This document shows positions 1 to 9,391 of a stretch of 64,000 bases of DNA, one piece after another. Numbering within the stretch: position 1 is the stretch's first letter; the number at the start of each line of letters is the position of its first letter. The translations under genes were made by a program, and so were the position numbers. The notes under the pieces are model-generated. The model did no database searches. It had not been told where the DNA came from and was given only the letters and a program-made list of their open reading frames with translations. The stretch lies in assembly GCA_018673255.1 (NCBI GenBank), contig JABHDC010000142.1, positions 1 to 64,000 of the forward strand, in the 5' to 3' direction. Source of the DNA: Gemmatimonadota bacterium. Lineage in GTDB: Bacteria; Latescibacterota; UBA2968; UBA8231.

Positions 1-126
1 GATCCGCTCGTAGACCTTGTGCATTGCTTCTGTGTGATGAGCCAACGGGAACGACACGCCAGAGGGCGATGTCCCCCGCCATGCACAGGACCCCGACACC
101 CACGCCTCAGCTCGCACCGATGTCGG
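1..126. other. Left-edge sequence, possible start of a minus-strand gene
   Basis: On the minus strand an ATG at position 24 (or a GTG in the same frame further upstream) opens a frame that runs off the left edge and reads MHKVYERI. Eight codons are too few to identify a product and no strong ribosome binding site precedes it. The rest, up to the stop codon of the next gene, shows nothing I recognise. Confidence 0.25.
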
Positions 127-609
127 TCATTCGCCCACTTCGTCGGCCTCGCTCTGGCCGTCGCCCGGGGGCGTGAGGGTGAAGCCGAGCTGGGTCATGA
201 AGTCCAGGCTGTCCATGTAGCTACGGCGTTCGACGATCTTGCCCTCTTTCATGACGTAGGTGGTGAGCCCGGTGATGTTGACCGTCTTGCCTTCGCTGCC
301 GGCCATCTGGCTGGTGCCAGTGCCGCGCCACTCCAGCACGATCTTGTCGCCCTCGGCAACCATGTCGAGGATTTCGAGCCGGTAGTCGGGGAAGTTGACG
401 AAGAGCTGCTTGATGAAGGCCGTCTCCTCTTCCCACGCGAGATCTCTTCCGGAAAACTCCCGGATGTAGTCGAGATTGCGCTCCGTCCATACCTGCTCCA
501 CGATCTCGCGGAGGGTGGCCTTGTTGGCCTCCTCCACCGGGCCGGCCGTGGCCGTGCCGGCGCACAGGGCAACCAGAAATACGATCCACACGATTCGTTG
601 AGTCTTCAC
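127..609 (-). CDS. Secreted NTF2-like (SnoaL-type) protein
   Basis: A 160-residue protein with a clear signal peptide (hydrophobic core IVWIVFLVALCAGTATA) followed by an NTF2-like/SnoaL fold: helices with the NKATLREIVEQVWTERNLDY pattern, then strands ending in a short acidic tail. SnoaL-like proteins include ester cyclases and many uncharacterised small-ligand binders, so the reaction is unknown. The GTG at 609 is chosen because GGGAGGAAG precedes it at good spacing and it starts exactly at the signal peptide; the frame stays open to 660, but that extension has no such site. It stands alone, downstream of the drug/metabolite transporter on the same strand. Confidence 0.75.
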   Translation of the reverse strand: MKTQRIVWIVFLVALCAGTATAGPVEEANKATLREIVEQVWTERNLDYIREFSGRDLAWEEETAFIKQLFVNFPDYRLEILDMVAEGDKIVLEWRGTGTSQMAGSEGKTVNITGLTTYVMKEGKIVERRSYMDSLDFMTQLGFTLTPPGDGQSEADEVGE

Positions 610-727
610 GATTCTTCCTCCCGCCGGGTGAATCCACAGGCTCTCGGTATGGCGAAACAATAGGCCGCCCGTAGCCTGTCAGCTAATGCCGGATCCCGGA
701 GAAGATTGGCCGGCCAGGATCAGGCGG

Positions 728-1600
728 TCACCGTCTGACCCGCGTCATGCCAATGCCGCCAAGAATCGTCGCCAGGGCCAGGAAGTGCACCCATGTGACC
801 GGTTCCGACAGCAACCAGGCCCCGCAGAGAAATGCCACCACCGGAATGAGATAGTTGATCGTGGACAGGAAGGTGGGGCCAGCGCGATCGATGACGACGA
901 ACAGGATGATCGTTGCGATCCCGGTCGGGCCGATACCAAGCCAGATGACTGCGAACTTCGAATCCTGGATGATGGCATGGTCTTCCGGCGCCAGGACCAG
1001 CCAGAGGGGTAACAGCAACAGGCTCGCAACGATCAGCACACCGCAAGCGCTGACCATGGGGCTGTTACGCGGCAGGCGCTTGATCAGGATGACGTTGACC
1101 GCATAGCAGGTGGCAGCCGCAAGAATTGCCATGCCGCTGAAGACCGCGCGGCCACCGCCCTCGAAGACCGGGCCGAGAAGCAGCGTGACGCCGGTAATAC
1201 CGAGGGCAAAACCAAACAGCTTGTAACGATTGAGGGTTTCGCCAACGACGAAATAGTGGGCCAATACCATGGTCAACAGTGGCATGATGGCCATGATCAT
1301 TCCCGCCACGCCGGAAGGGACTCTCTGCTGTCCCCAGGTAATCAGGAAGAATGGCAAGGCGTTGCCGACGATGGCCATCACCGTGAAGCCACCCCAGCTG
1401 GCCCAATCCCGTGGCAGTGACTCGCCGCGCGCCAACACCACCAGCGACAGCACCGCGGCACCCAGTGTCAGGCGGTAGAACACCGTGGAAATGGGATCGA
1501 TGCTTTGCACCGCAATTGCGGTGGACATGAATGAGGTCCCCCACAGAGCGACCAGTACCATCAACAGGACCCAGTTGATCAAAACGAATCGCGGCGTCAA
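728..1600 (-). CDS. EamA-family (DMT superfamily) transporter
   Basis: About 290 residues with ten hydrophobic segments in two EamA halves, for example VLLMVLVALWGTSFMSTAIA at the start and the second-half segment near AAATCYAVNVILI. The family exports or imports small metabolites across the inner membrane; the substrate cannot be told. The start is uncertain: TTG at 1600 with GAGGG upstream gives the usual family length, and ATG at 1561 would cut into the first membrane segment. The open frame reaches 1969, but that extension is not hydrophobic and overlaps the divergent glycosidase. It is transcribed away from the GH2 operon, sharing a roughly 180-bp intergenic region. Confidence 0.8.
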   Translation of the reverse strand: MTPRFVLINWVLLMVLVALWGTSFMSTAIAVQSIDPISTVFYRLTLGAAVLSLVVLARGESLPRDWASWGGFTVMAIVGNALPFFLITWGQQRVPSGVAGMIMAIMPLLTMVLAHYFVVGETLNRYKLFGFALGITGVTLLLGPVFEGGGRAVFSGMAILAAATCYAVNVILIKRLPRNSPMVSACGVLIVASLLLLPLWLVLAPEDHAIIQDSKFAVIWLGIGPTGIATIILFVVIDRAGPTFLSTINYLIPVVAFLCGAWLLSEPVTWVHFLALATILGGIGMTRVRR

Positions 1601-1781
1601 CCCTCGGTCTTCAATCGCGGCCTTCCAGGTCCGGGAGCTTTGTGTCGTGACAGCGGGGTGCGAAAGGGTAGTTGGTCGAGACAAACCTGTCCATGGACTC
1701 GAGCACTGGCCTGGCCTGTTCAGATCGACGAGAATCTGCGACACCAACTGTTTGAACTGAACATCAGAGAAATTGCTACAG

Positions 1782-4097
1782 ATGAGACATATCGACCTGA
1801 ATGGGCAGTGGAAACTGCAATACGGGAAGCAGGAGATTCCAGCCATGGAGTTGGACTCTCCGCGGATTCCCGAGGACTTCACGATGGTTGATGCCCTTGT
1901 CCCGGGAAATGTTGAGCTGGACCTGATGCGGGCGGGGCATCTGCCCGCGCAGTTGGAGCGCGGCAACAATATCTATGATCTGCGCCCCCTCGAGAGTTAC
2001 CAGTGGTGGTACTCTCGAAGTTTCACAATCGCTGCACAGGATCGGGGTAGCGTCTTCGAGCTGGTCCTTGAGGGCGTCGACACCCTGGCCACGATCTGGC
2101 TGAATGGGCAACGCATTGCCACTCTCCAGAACATGCTCATCCCGCATCGCGTCTTGATGGATGACCTGCTGCAGGCCGGCGAGAATCATCTTGTCATCGG
2201 AATCGATTCAGTGATTCAAGCCGCCGCGAAACGACCGGTTGCTCCCGGTGAGTGGGCGATGGAAAACAACTGGGAGTCGCTGAATATCCGGAAGGCCGCC
2301 CACGGCTTCGGCTGGGATATCATGCCGCGAGTGATCTCCGCTGGCCTCTGGCGTGACGTCTACATCGAGGAGAAAGATCCGACCCGGTTCAGCAATGTCT
2401 ATCTGACCACGACCTCTGTGAATGTCACTGACAAGAAAGCCGGCTTGCTCGTTCGATGGGACCTGCAGGCAACACAGTACCCGATGGATGGTTGGACCGT
2501 CTGTCTCTCGGTGAAAGATCCAGCCACGGGAGGCAGCGTCTTCGAGAAATGCGTGCCCGTCCTGTCCTCGCATGGCCATGCCGCCGGCGAAGTCGAAGGC
2601 ATTGAGCTGTGGTGGCCGCGTGGATACGGGCGTCCTGCCCTCTACGACATCAGCCTCGAGGCTCGTGATGAAACCGGGGCCAGTTATGCCCGGTGGATGG
2701 GGCGCCATGGATTCCGAGTTGCGCGGCTGGAGAAGACCGCCACGACCAATGCCGCCGGCGATGGGAAGTTCGAGTTCATGGTGAATGGGCAGAGGGTCTT
2801 CGTGAAGGGTACCAACTGGGTACCCCTGGATGCCCTGCACAGTCGTGACACGCAGCACCTGGACGCGGCCCTCGACATGCTCGTTGACCTGAACTGCAAC
2901 ATGGTCCGCTGCTGGGGGGGCAATGTCTACGAGGGAGAGGACTTCTTCTCGAGGTGCGACGAGGAAGGCATCATGGTCTGGCAGGACTTCGCCTTCGGCT
3001 GTGCCCTCTATCCGCAGACGCCGAGTTTCCATGAGAAGGTCCAGCGCGAAGCGGAAACGATCATTCCCATGCTGCGCAACCATCCGTCCCTGGTTCTGTG
3101 GGCGGGCAACAACGAGATCGACGCCTTCTACACCTTCGCCAAACCAGAGTGCGATCCGAACGAAGACGACCGCATCTCGCGCGAGGTCCTGGCCGGGGCC
3201 TGCCGACGCCTCGATCCTTCACGGGACTACCTGCCCAGCTCTCCCTACTTCGCCCCCGAACTCTGGGCCATGGGGGCACCCCACGAGGCTCGGCCGGAGG
3301 ATCATCTGTGGGGCCCGCGAGACGATTTCAAGGGATCCTTCTACACATCCTCGAATGCCCACTTTGTCAGCGAGGCCGGGTACCATGGGTGCCCGAATCG
3401 CACTTCCCTCGAACGCATGATGAATCCGGACAAGCTCTGGCCATGGCAAGACAACGAGGAATGGCTAACCCACGCGGTGCGCCCGATGGAAGAAGGCACG
3501 GCCTACAACTTCCGCATCACCCTGATGGCCAATCAGATCAAGATCCTCTTCGGAACCGTCCCGGAAGAGCTGGACGATTTCGTCTTCGCCTCGCAGGTGT
3601 CACAGGCTGAAGCCCTCAAGTTCTTCATCGAACGCTTCCGCATGGATTCAGAGCGGCGCTCGGGGATCCTCTGGTGGAACCTTCGTGACGGGTGGCCGCA
3701 GATCTCCGATGCGGTCGTCGACTACTATGGGGCCCGCAAGCGCGCCTATGCCGTCATCAAGCGCATTCAGCAGGATGTCTGCGTCATGATCGGCGAAGCA
3801 GTGGATGACCTGCACCCGGTGGTCGCGGTAAACGACTCGCAGAAGCCGGTGACGATACGAGCCTCCGTGTGCCGCGATGGCGAGTGCCTCCTGGAGAAGG
3901 AGCGTCAGTTGCCAGCCAATGGATCAGTCAATCTGGGCCGGGTACCCGCAGCGACAGAGCCGGCATTCTACGAGATCAGCTGGCAGGGCGAGGTAAGTGG
4001 AGAGAACCACTATCTGGCTGGACCGCGTCCCTTCGACGTTGCCACCTGCCGCGACGGGTATGCGGCGATTTCCCGAGAGGTGGGTTCGGCGCGGTAG
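1782..4097 (+). CDS. Glycoside hydrolase family 2, beta-mannosidase-like
   Basis: A 771-residue GH2 enzyme: N-terminal jelly-roll sugar-binding domain (about residues 1-180), an immunoglobulin-like domain (about 185-310), a TIM barrel (about 310-620) and a C-terminal beta domain. The barrel shows LWAGNNEID, giving E445 as acid/base, and VSEAGYHG, giving E531 as nucleophile, both as in GH2 beta-mannosidases. There is no signal peptide, so it probably acts in the cytoplasm on imported mannosides or related beta-glycosides. ATG at 1782 is preferred over TTG at 1773; the ribosome binding site is weak. It leads a same-strand group with the secreted propeller, GH32 and enolase-superfamily genes. 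Exact substrate is inference. Confidence 0.88.
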   Translation: MRHIDLNGQWKLQYGKQEIPAMELDSPRIPEDFTMVDALVPGNVELDLMRAGHLPAQLERGNNIYDLRPLESYQWWYSRSFTIAAQDRGSVFELVLEGVDTLATIWLNGQRIATLQNMLIPHRVLMDDLLQAGENHLVIGIDSVIQAAAKRPVAPGEWAMENNWESLNIRKAAHGFGWDIMPRVISAGLWRDVYIEEKDPTRFSNVYLTTTSVNVTDKKAGLLVRWDLQATQYPMDGWTVCLSVKDPATGGSVFEKCVPVLSSHGHAAGEVEGIELWWPRGYGRPALYDISLEARDETGASYARWMGRHGFRVARLEKTATTNAAGDGKFEFMVNGQRVFVKGTNWVPLDALHSRDTQHLDAALDMLVDLNCNMVRCWGGNVYEGEDFFSRCDEEGIMVWQDFAFGCALYPQTPSFHEKVQREAETIIPMLRNHPSLVLWAGNNEIDAFYTFAKPECDPNEDDRISREVLAGACRRLDPSRDYLPSSPYFAPELWAMGAPHEARPEDHLWGPRDDFKGSFYTSSNAHFVSEAGYHGCPNRTSLERMMNPDKLWPWQDNEEWLTHAVRPMEEGTAYNFRITLMANQIKILFGTVPEELDDFVFASQVSQAEALKFFIERFRMDSERRSGILWWNLRDGWPQISDAVVDYYGARKRAYAVIKRIQQDVCVMIGEAVDDLHPVVAVNDSQKPVTIRASVCRDGECLLEKERQLPANGSVNLGRVPAATEPAFYEISWQGEVSGENHYLAGPRPFDVATCRDGYAAISREVGSAR

Positions 4098-4133
4098 CCG
4101 CTATCCACCCCCCTGCCTCTTGAAAGGAGCCTG

Positions 4134-6152
4134 ATGCACAACTCGGAGCAACAACTGGATGGTCATCCGCTGGATTCATATCTCACGATCGCATCCGCAT
4201 TCTGCGTTGCCGCTTTCGCAGTGTGCGCACTCGCATCCAATGCCCATTCACAACCCAATCCTGTACGCGAAACGGTCTCTGGAGATATTGCGATGAACCC
4301 CAAGCCATCCGAACACCTGGGTAACGGGTACTATGACCACGGTGTAGCCACGCCCATCAGCAACCACAGAGGCACTGTCGCCACCGTCGATGGTGATGGT
4401 CGGAACGTTGTCCTGCTGTGGCTCTACGACCACCGCGGGTGCTACGGCCTGTTGATGATCGATGTAGAAACGGGGAACACAGAGCAATTCGACACTCCCT
4501 ACGACTGGAGTGGCGATGGCCCATTCGCCTCGGTCCTGTCCAGCCGCAATCGGTTCTACTCACACTTCGGCAGCCATTTCCTCGAATTCGATCCGGTCAA
4601 GCGAGCCTTCGCTTTCCATCACGAGACTGTGCCGCAGATGGCGATGAGTATGACCGAGGCCGATGACGGCGTCATCTGGTCGGGCACCTATCCCAACAGC
4701 GCGGTTGCTTCCTACAACCCCGAAACCGGCGAGTTCCGTGACTACGGCAATCTCTACAGCCAGAACTGGCGTCAGTATCCCCGCAGCATCGCGACGGATG
4801 ACAAGGGCTGGGTCTACTTCGGTATCGGGAGCACCGCAGGCCAGATCATCGTCCTGAATCCAGAGACCGGTGAGGCTACGCCCGTCGTACCGGAATCGGA
4901 GCGAGGCAAGGGCCACTCTCCCCTATACCGTGACATGAACGGCAAGGTCTACGGCCAGAACGTTCCGGGAGAGCATGGCGACTGGTATGAACTCTACGAT
5001 GGAAAATGGCAGAAGCTTGAGGCCGCACCTGAACTCAACCGCAAAACCATCATCGCCAGCAGCCAGGGCCTGTTCCACAAGCAATTCCCTGATGGCAAGC
5101 GGCTGATCTCTGCAGACCTGGTGGAGCGCAAGGTCGTTACCGAGGATCCAGCAACCGGCGAGAGGACCCAGAGGTCGTTCGACTACACCAGCGAGGGCGC
5201 CCACATCATGGGCGTGGCCACAGCCCCGAACAACACGATCTCAGGCGGCACGGCCTTCCCGATGCGGTTCTTCAGCTACAATCCCGCGCAGGACAACTGG
5301 ACTCGTCACAACGCCCTGGGCCAATGGAACACCGTTGTGCGACAGAACGACAAGTTCTTCGTCGGGGCGTACACGCACGGTCTGCTGCAGGAGTGGGACC
5401 CGGCGAAGGAGTGGGTCGTCACCGAGCGCGACAAGGAAGGGTGTAACCCTGACCTGCTTTTCGAGAGCCACGCAGTCATCAACCGACCACACGACCTCCT
5501 GGCCCATCCGGACGGGAAAACAATCGTGATGGCCGGAACACCCGGATACGGTCACACCGGTGGTGGACTGCTCTTCTGGGACAGGCAGACGCGCGAATCC
5601 GTGCTTCTGGAACACACCGACATCCTGCCCGAACACTCAACGATGAGCCTGGCAGCGCTCCCTGACGGCAGGTTGCTCGGCGGCTCAACAACGGCGGCCG
5701 GAACCGGCGGCGAACAGATGGCAGAGCAGGCCGAACTCTACATCATGGATATGGCCAGCAAGAAGGTCGAGTGGCACGAGGTCGTGTTCCCCGGCGTCCA
5801 GGGCTACACGGACATGTGCCCCGGGCCGGATGGCCTCATCTACGGCTTTGCCGACCGGCGGATCTTCTTCGTCTTCGATCCCGCCACGCGAGACATCGTC
5901 CATCAGAAGGACTATCACGGCGAGTATGGCAGCACTACGTCGCAGCAGGGCCCGAGGGTGTTTGTCACCACCCCCGCGGGCGTGATCTACGTGCTGTTCA
6001 ACAAGGGAATCGCGCAGATCGATCAGTCCACCCACGAGATCACCATGATCTCACAGTCTCCGCTATCGATCAGCGGTGGCGGTGACTACCTGGACGGACG
6101 CGTCTACTTCTACCACGGCTCGCACGTCTACAGCTACCAGATTCCAGAGTAG
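4134..6152 (+). CDS. Secreted beta-propeller protein of unknown function
   Basis: A 672-residue protein preceded by AAAGGAG. The N-terminus has a basic/polar stretch, a hydrophobic segment (IASAFCVAAFAVCALAS) and a likely cleavage after AHS. The mature part is built of repeating beta-blade units with the recurrent phrase NPETGE or DPxT (for example SYNPETGEFRDYG, VLNPETGEATPV, FDPATRDIV), typical of seven- or eight-bladed propellers of the WD40/NHL/lyase type. No catalytic signature is evident. It lies 36 bp after the GH2 gene and 11 bp before GH32, so it probably binds or processes the same carbohydrate outside the cytoplasm. Function is inference; a polysaccharide lyase or sugar-binding role are alternatives. 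Confidence 0.72.
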   Translation: MHNSEQQLDGHPLDSYLTIASAFCVAAFAVCALASNAHSQPNPVRETVSGDIAMNPKPSEHLGNGYYDHGVATPISNHRGTVATVDGDGRNVVLLWLYDHRGCYGLLMIDVETGNTEQFDTPYDWSGDGPFASVLSSRNRFYSHFGSHFLEFDPVKRAFAFHHETVPQMAMSMTEADDGVIWSGTYPNSAVASYNPETGEFRDYGNLYSQNWRQYPRSIATDDKGWVYFGIGSTAGQIIVLNPETGEATPVVPESERGKGHSPLYRDMNGKVYGQNVPGEHGDWYELYDGKWQKLEAAPELNRKTIIASSQGLFHKQFPDGKRLISADLVERKVVTEDPATGERTQRSFDYTSEGAHIMGVATAPNNTISGGTAFPMRFFSYNPAQDNWTRHNALGQWNTVVRQNDKFFVGAYTHGLLQEWDPAKEWVVTERDKEGCNPDLLFESHAVINRPHDLLAHPDGKTIVMAGTPGYGHTGGGLLFWDRQTRESVLLEHTDILPEHSTMSLAALPDGRLLGGSTTAAGTGGEQMAEQAELYIMDMASKKVEWHEVVFPGVQGYTDMCPGPDGLIYGFADRRIFFVFDPATRDIVHQKDYHGEYGSTTSQQGPRVFVTTPAGVIYVLFNKGIAQIDQSTHEITMISQSPLSISGGGDYLDGRVYFYHGSHVYSYQIPE

Positions 6153-6163
6153 GGAGAAGCCCT

Positions 6164-7753
6164 GTGAAATCCGAGACACCACGTCAGCACTTCAGCAGCG
6201 ACCTCGCCATGCAGGAGCAGGAACTGCAGGACAATGTTCTGCTGAAGCGGTTTGCCAAATCCCGTGCGGCCAAGGAGGGCGATCGGTTTCGTCCGTTTTA
6301 TCACTTCAGCCCACCGGAGAATGGTCTCAACGACCCCAATGGTCTGTGCTACTGGCAGGGGAACTGGCATCTGTTCTACCAGGGATCTCCTGATGAGGGG
6401 CGCGTTCACTGGGGACATGCCATCAGCAAGGACCTCATCCACTGGCGCGACCTCCCCTATGCGATCTACCCCGACACGGAGCAGAACAGCTTCTCCGGCT
6501 CCTGCTTCGTCGAGGAAGATCGGGTGATTGCCGCCTACTACGGGCACCAGGGGCAGGCGGGCCTGATGGTCGCCGTGTCGGATGATCCCCTGCTGCTGAA
6601 TTGGGACCGGCTCACAGGCAAGGCGGTGATCCCGAATGTCGACTACGACGAGTTCGGGGCCCCCCATCAGATCTACGATCCCTGCATCTGGAAGGACGGC
6701 GACTTCTACTACGTACTCTGCGGCGGGTGGGCGGATGGTATCAGTCCGCTGGCGGAACCCCACGCGCACAACAAAGTGGGCAGTGCGAACGCAACGCCGT
6801 GTCGGCTCGTCGATCACCTGTATCGTTCGCCCGATCTCGAAAACTGGGTCTACATGGGCGAATTCATCGAGAACGACCTCTTCGGATTCTCCGGCGACGA
6901 TGGGTCGTGTCCGTACTTCTGGCCCATCGGTGACCGCCACATCCTGCTCACCTTCAGTCACGTTCACAGTGCGATGTATCTGCTCGGGGACTATGACCGG
7001 GGTCGACAGAAGTTCGTTGCCCGTAGAGGTGGATATCTCAATACGGGGCGTCAGGGCAGTGGCAGCATCCACGCGCCATCGGCTTATCCGGATGACAGTG
7101 GCGGCCTTAACTGCATCTACAACGTCAGCGAGGGACGACCTCAGGATGGGTGGTCACAGATCATGTCCCTGCCGCGCAACTACTCCACAGGTGAGGAGGA
7201 GCGGCTGCTCATGTCGCCCGCCGGTGATGTCGAATCGCTGCGGCAAGATGAGGTTGTGCTGGGCGACATCGAGCTACCAGCGAATCAGGAAATCGTGGTG
7301 GACGAGGTCAGAGGCAATGCCATGGAGATCATTGCCACGATCGATCCCATGGAGGCCAGGTACATCAGTGTGAACGTGTTGCGGTCGGCCGACCGGTCGG
7401 AGTACACAGCCGTGAACTTCCATCGTGACGCCGGCAAGGACTACGCCAATCGCAGCTGGGGCGTGCGCGACAGCATCGTAACCATCGATCCCACCTTCTC
7501 AACCACCGGTGGTGCGGCAGAGATCAACGAACCGCAGAGTTGCGCCTTCCACTATGAGGAGGGTGAGTTGCTCGAACTGCGGATCTTCGTGGATCGCTGC
7601 ATCGTGGAGGTCTTCGTGAACCAGCAGAGCGCCTGCCTGACGCGGGTCTACCCGGAGGGCCCGGACAGTGTCGGCTTCTCCATTCAGGCGCGCGGGCATT
7701 CGGCAGTCTGCAAGAAACTCCATGCCTGGACCATGGAGCGGATCTTCCTGTAG
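6164..7753 (+). CDS. Glycoside hydrolase family 32-like protein
   Basis: A 529-residue GH32-type protein: five-bladed propeller (about residues 40-360) and C-terminal beta-sandwich (about 370-529). The nucleophile motif LNDPNG is intact (D57). The second motif reads YDPCIW (D172) where classical enzymes have RDP, and the position of the EC acid/base motif reads DDGSCPYFW, with serine (S248) before the cysteine instead of glutamate. It therefore belongs to a divergent subgroup, and fructoside cleavage should not be assumed. No signal peptide. The GTG start follows GGGAGAAG and sits 11 bp after the propeller gene, implying one operon. Confidence 0.8.
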   Translation: MKSETPRQHFSSDLAMQEQELQDNVLLKRFAKSRAAKEGDRFRPFYHFSPPENGLNDPNGLCYWQGNWHLFYQGSPDEGRVHWGHAISKDLIHWRDLPYAIYPDTEQNSFSGSCFVEEDRVIAAYYGHQGQAGLMVAVSDDPLLLNWDRLTGKAVIPNVDYDEFGAPHQIYDPCIWKDGDFYYVLCGGWADGISPLAEPHAHNKVGSANATPCRLVDHLYRSPDLENWVYMGEFIENDLFGFSGDDGSCPYFWPIGDRHILLTFSHVHSAMYLLGDYDRGRQKFVARRGGYLNTGRQGSGSIHAPSAYPDDSGGLNCIYNVSEGRPQDGWSQIMSLPRNYSTGEEERLLMSPAGDVESLRQDEVVLGDIELPANQEIVVDEVRGNAMEIIATIDPMEARYISVNVLRSADRSEYTAVNFHRDAGKDYANRSWGVRDSIVTIDPTFSTTGGAAEINEPQSCAFHYEEGELLELRIFVDRCIVEVFVNQQSACLTRVYPEGPDSVGFSIQARGHSAVCKKLHAWTMERIFL

Positions 7754-7862
7754 GCCCGGTGGGTATTGTGGCAGGTTGCGATGAGTTGATCTGAGACAGC
7801 AGGGCTCGATTGGGTACGTTCAGTCCTGAAGAGTCGTTTTCCTACACGTGGAGGAGGAAGGG

Positions 7863-9116
7863 ATGATGAGCGAGGCACGGCAGCACCCGGCGCAAGGAAT
7901 AGAACGCCAGGACATCAGGATCACGGATATCCAGGTGACACCGCTCTCCTACACCCACGATGGGGAGTATCTGTGGCGTTGCGGTGGTCTCTATGTGTGG
8001 AAGGCGGATGCGGCCCTCGTGCAGATTTCCACTGACCAGGGCGTGGTGGGCATCGCCGAGGGCAGCCCGTACCGCGGACCCGATCGACTCAAACAATACA
8101 CCGATCGTTACATCAGGCCGCTGTTGTTGGGGGCGAACATTTTCGATGTGGATCTGCTGACCAACAACCAGGGTCACAACAGCACTGCCGAAGGCGCCTG
8201 GGCAGGCGTGAACAATGCGTTGTGGGATGCCATCGGCAAGGCGGTCGGCCAGCCCGTGTACAGGCTGCTGTCCGATGAAACGTCACCCTCGAATCAGGTG
8301 CGGATCTATGCCAGTGGGGGCGTCTGTCACGCTTGGTATGACAAGGGCGAAGAAGAACTGATCGAAGAGGCCCTGCGCTACAAGGCAGCCGGCTACGACA
8401 CCTTCAAGTTCCGCAATGGGACGAGCTGGAAGAGCTCAGGATTGACGATGGACCAATACATCGTCGTTCTCGAACACCTGCGCGAGGCGGTGGGGCCAGA
8501 TTTCAAACTGGTGCTGGAGAAGTTTCCCTGGCCCTACGAGCAGATCGTGAAGGAACTGTGCCCGGCCCTGGAGGCACTCAAGTTCTACTGGTTCGAGGAG
8601 CCCGTAGAACACACGGGGCCTGTGGCGCTCGAACAGCACCTGGCGATCAACGAGGCCATGCCTTCGGTCATGGTCTCAGGCGGTGAGAGCTGGTGGAACC
8701 GCTACCAGGTGGAGCCCTTCGTGGCGGCAGGAGCGATTAACATTATCCAGACCGACGCCAACCTGTCGGGGATCACGGAGGGGTGGCATATCGGCCAGAC
8801 CATCCACGAGCACGGTCAGATGTATTGCCCCCACAACTGGGTCGGCGGGCTGACGACGATCGCCAATATTCATCTGGTGGCTGGCGTGCCCTGCGGTCAT
8901 ATGTGCGAACTGAACCAGACCTACAATCCGCTGAAGTGGGAGATCTTCAAGGACCCCTACCCCATCGAGAATGGAGTGCTGACGATTCCCGACAGACCGG
9001 GTTATGGTGTCGAACTCATCGACGATCTCGAAGAACGATTCCCCTTTACGCCAGGATCGTATGCCAAGCCGAATCCGGTCTTCGAGGGGCAGGACGTACC
9101 GCTCTGGTGGAGCTGA
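7863..9116 (+). CDS. Mandelate racemase/muconate lactonizing enzyme family, likely acid-sugar dehydratase
   Basis: A 417-residue enolase-superfamily enzyme with an N-terminal capping domain and a C-terminal barrel. The barrel carries an FKFRNG segment where the family usually has its lysine motif, a WFEEPVEH metal-ligand segment (E245), a GGESWW segment, an IIQTDANLSG segment and a late HNWVGG histidine. Such enzymes dehydrate aldonic or aldaric acids, which fits its place after three carbohydrate genes. GGAGGAGG at 7849-7856 places the start at ATG 7863 (or 7866) rather than the GTG at 7848 that overlaps the ribosome binding site. Exact acid-sugar substrate is unknown. Confidence 0.85.
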   Translation: MMSEARQHPAQGIERQDIRITDIQVTPLSYTHDGEYLWRCGGLYVWKADAALVQISTDQGVVGIAEGSPYRGPDRLKQYTDRYIRPLLLGANIFDVDLLTNNQGHNSTAEGAWAGVNNALWDAIGKAVGQPVYRLLSDETSPSNQVRIYASGGVCHAWYDKGEEELIEEALRYKAAGYDTFKFRNGTSWKSSGLTMDQYIVVLEHLREAVGPDFKLVLEKFPWPYEQIVKELCPALEALKFYWFEEPVEHTGPVALEQHLAINEAMPSVMVSGGESWWNRYQVEPFVAAGAINIIQTDANLSGITEGWHIGQTIHEHGQMYCPHNWVGGLTTIANIHLVAGVPCGHMCELNQTYNPLKWEIFKDPYPIENGVLTIPDRPGYGVELIDDLEERFPFTPGSYAKPNPVFEGQDVPLWWS

Positions 9117-9168
9117 GGCTGAATACCTGGTTTTCGCACCTTCCACATATCAAGGTATCGCCACCTCT

Positions 9169-9211
9169 CCCGGGAAATGAGGAAGTCACGACATGGTGGC
9201 TATTTCCCGGG
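9169..9211. repeat. Inverted repeat after the dehydratase gene
   Basis: CCCGGGAAAT at 9169-9178 and its exact complement ATTTCCCGGG at 9202-9211 form a 10-bp stem with a 23-base loop, 53 bp after the stop codon of the dehydratase. There is no T-run, so it is either a Rho-type 3'-end hairpin or a protein-binding dyad. Confidence 0.5.
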
Positions 9212-9391
9212 TGTCACACCGCGGGTTGACCGGGTTCACCGAGCGGGTCGTGGTTGTGCGGGCGTTGGTGGGAACTGAGCGAACCTGGGGGGCGGTTATT
9301 CGTTACTTCCAGGTACTCTATTGTTATGCAACAGGCCACGATATTAGCCCTCGTGTACCTTAGGGTATCATTGAGCCCGTGAACCCTGAGT

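Noticed and set aside
6134..7072. 312-codon minus-strand open frame antisense to the GH32-like gene
   Set aside because: No ribosome binding site or family match; the sense gene has clear motifs.
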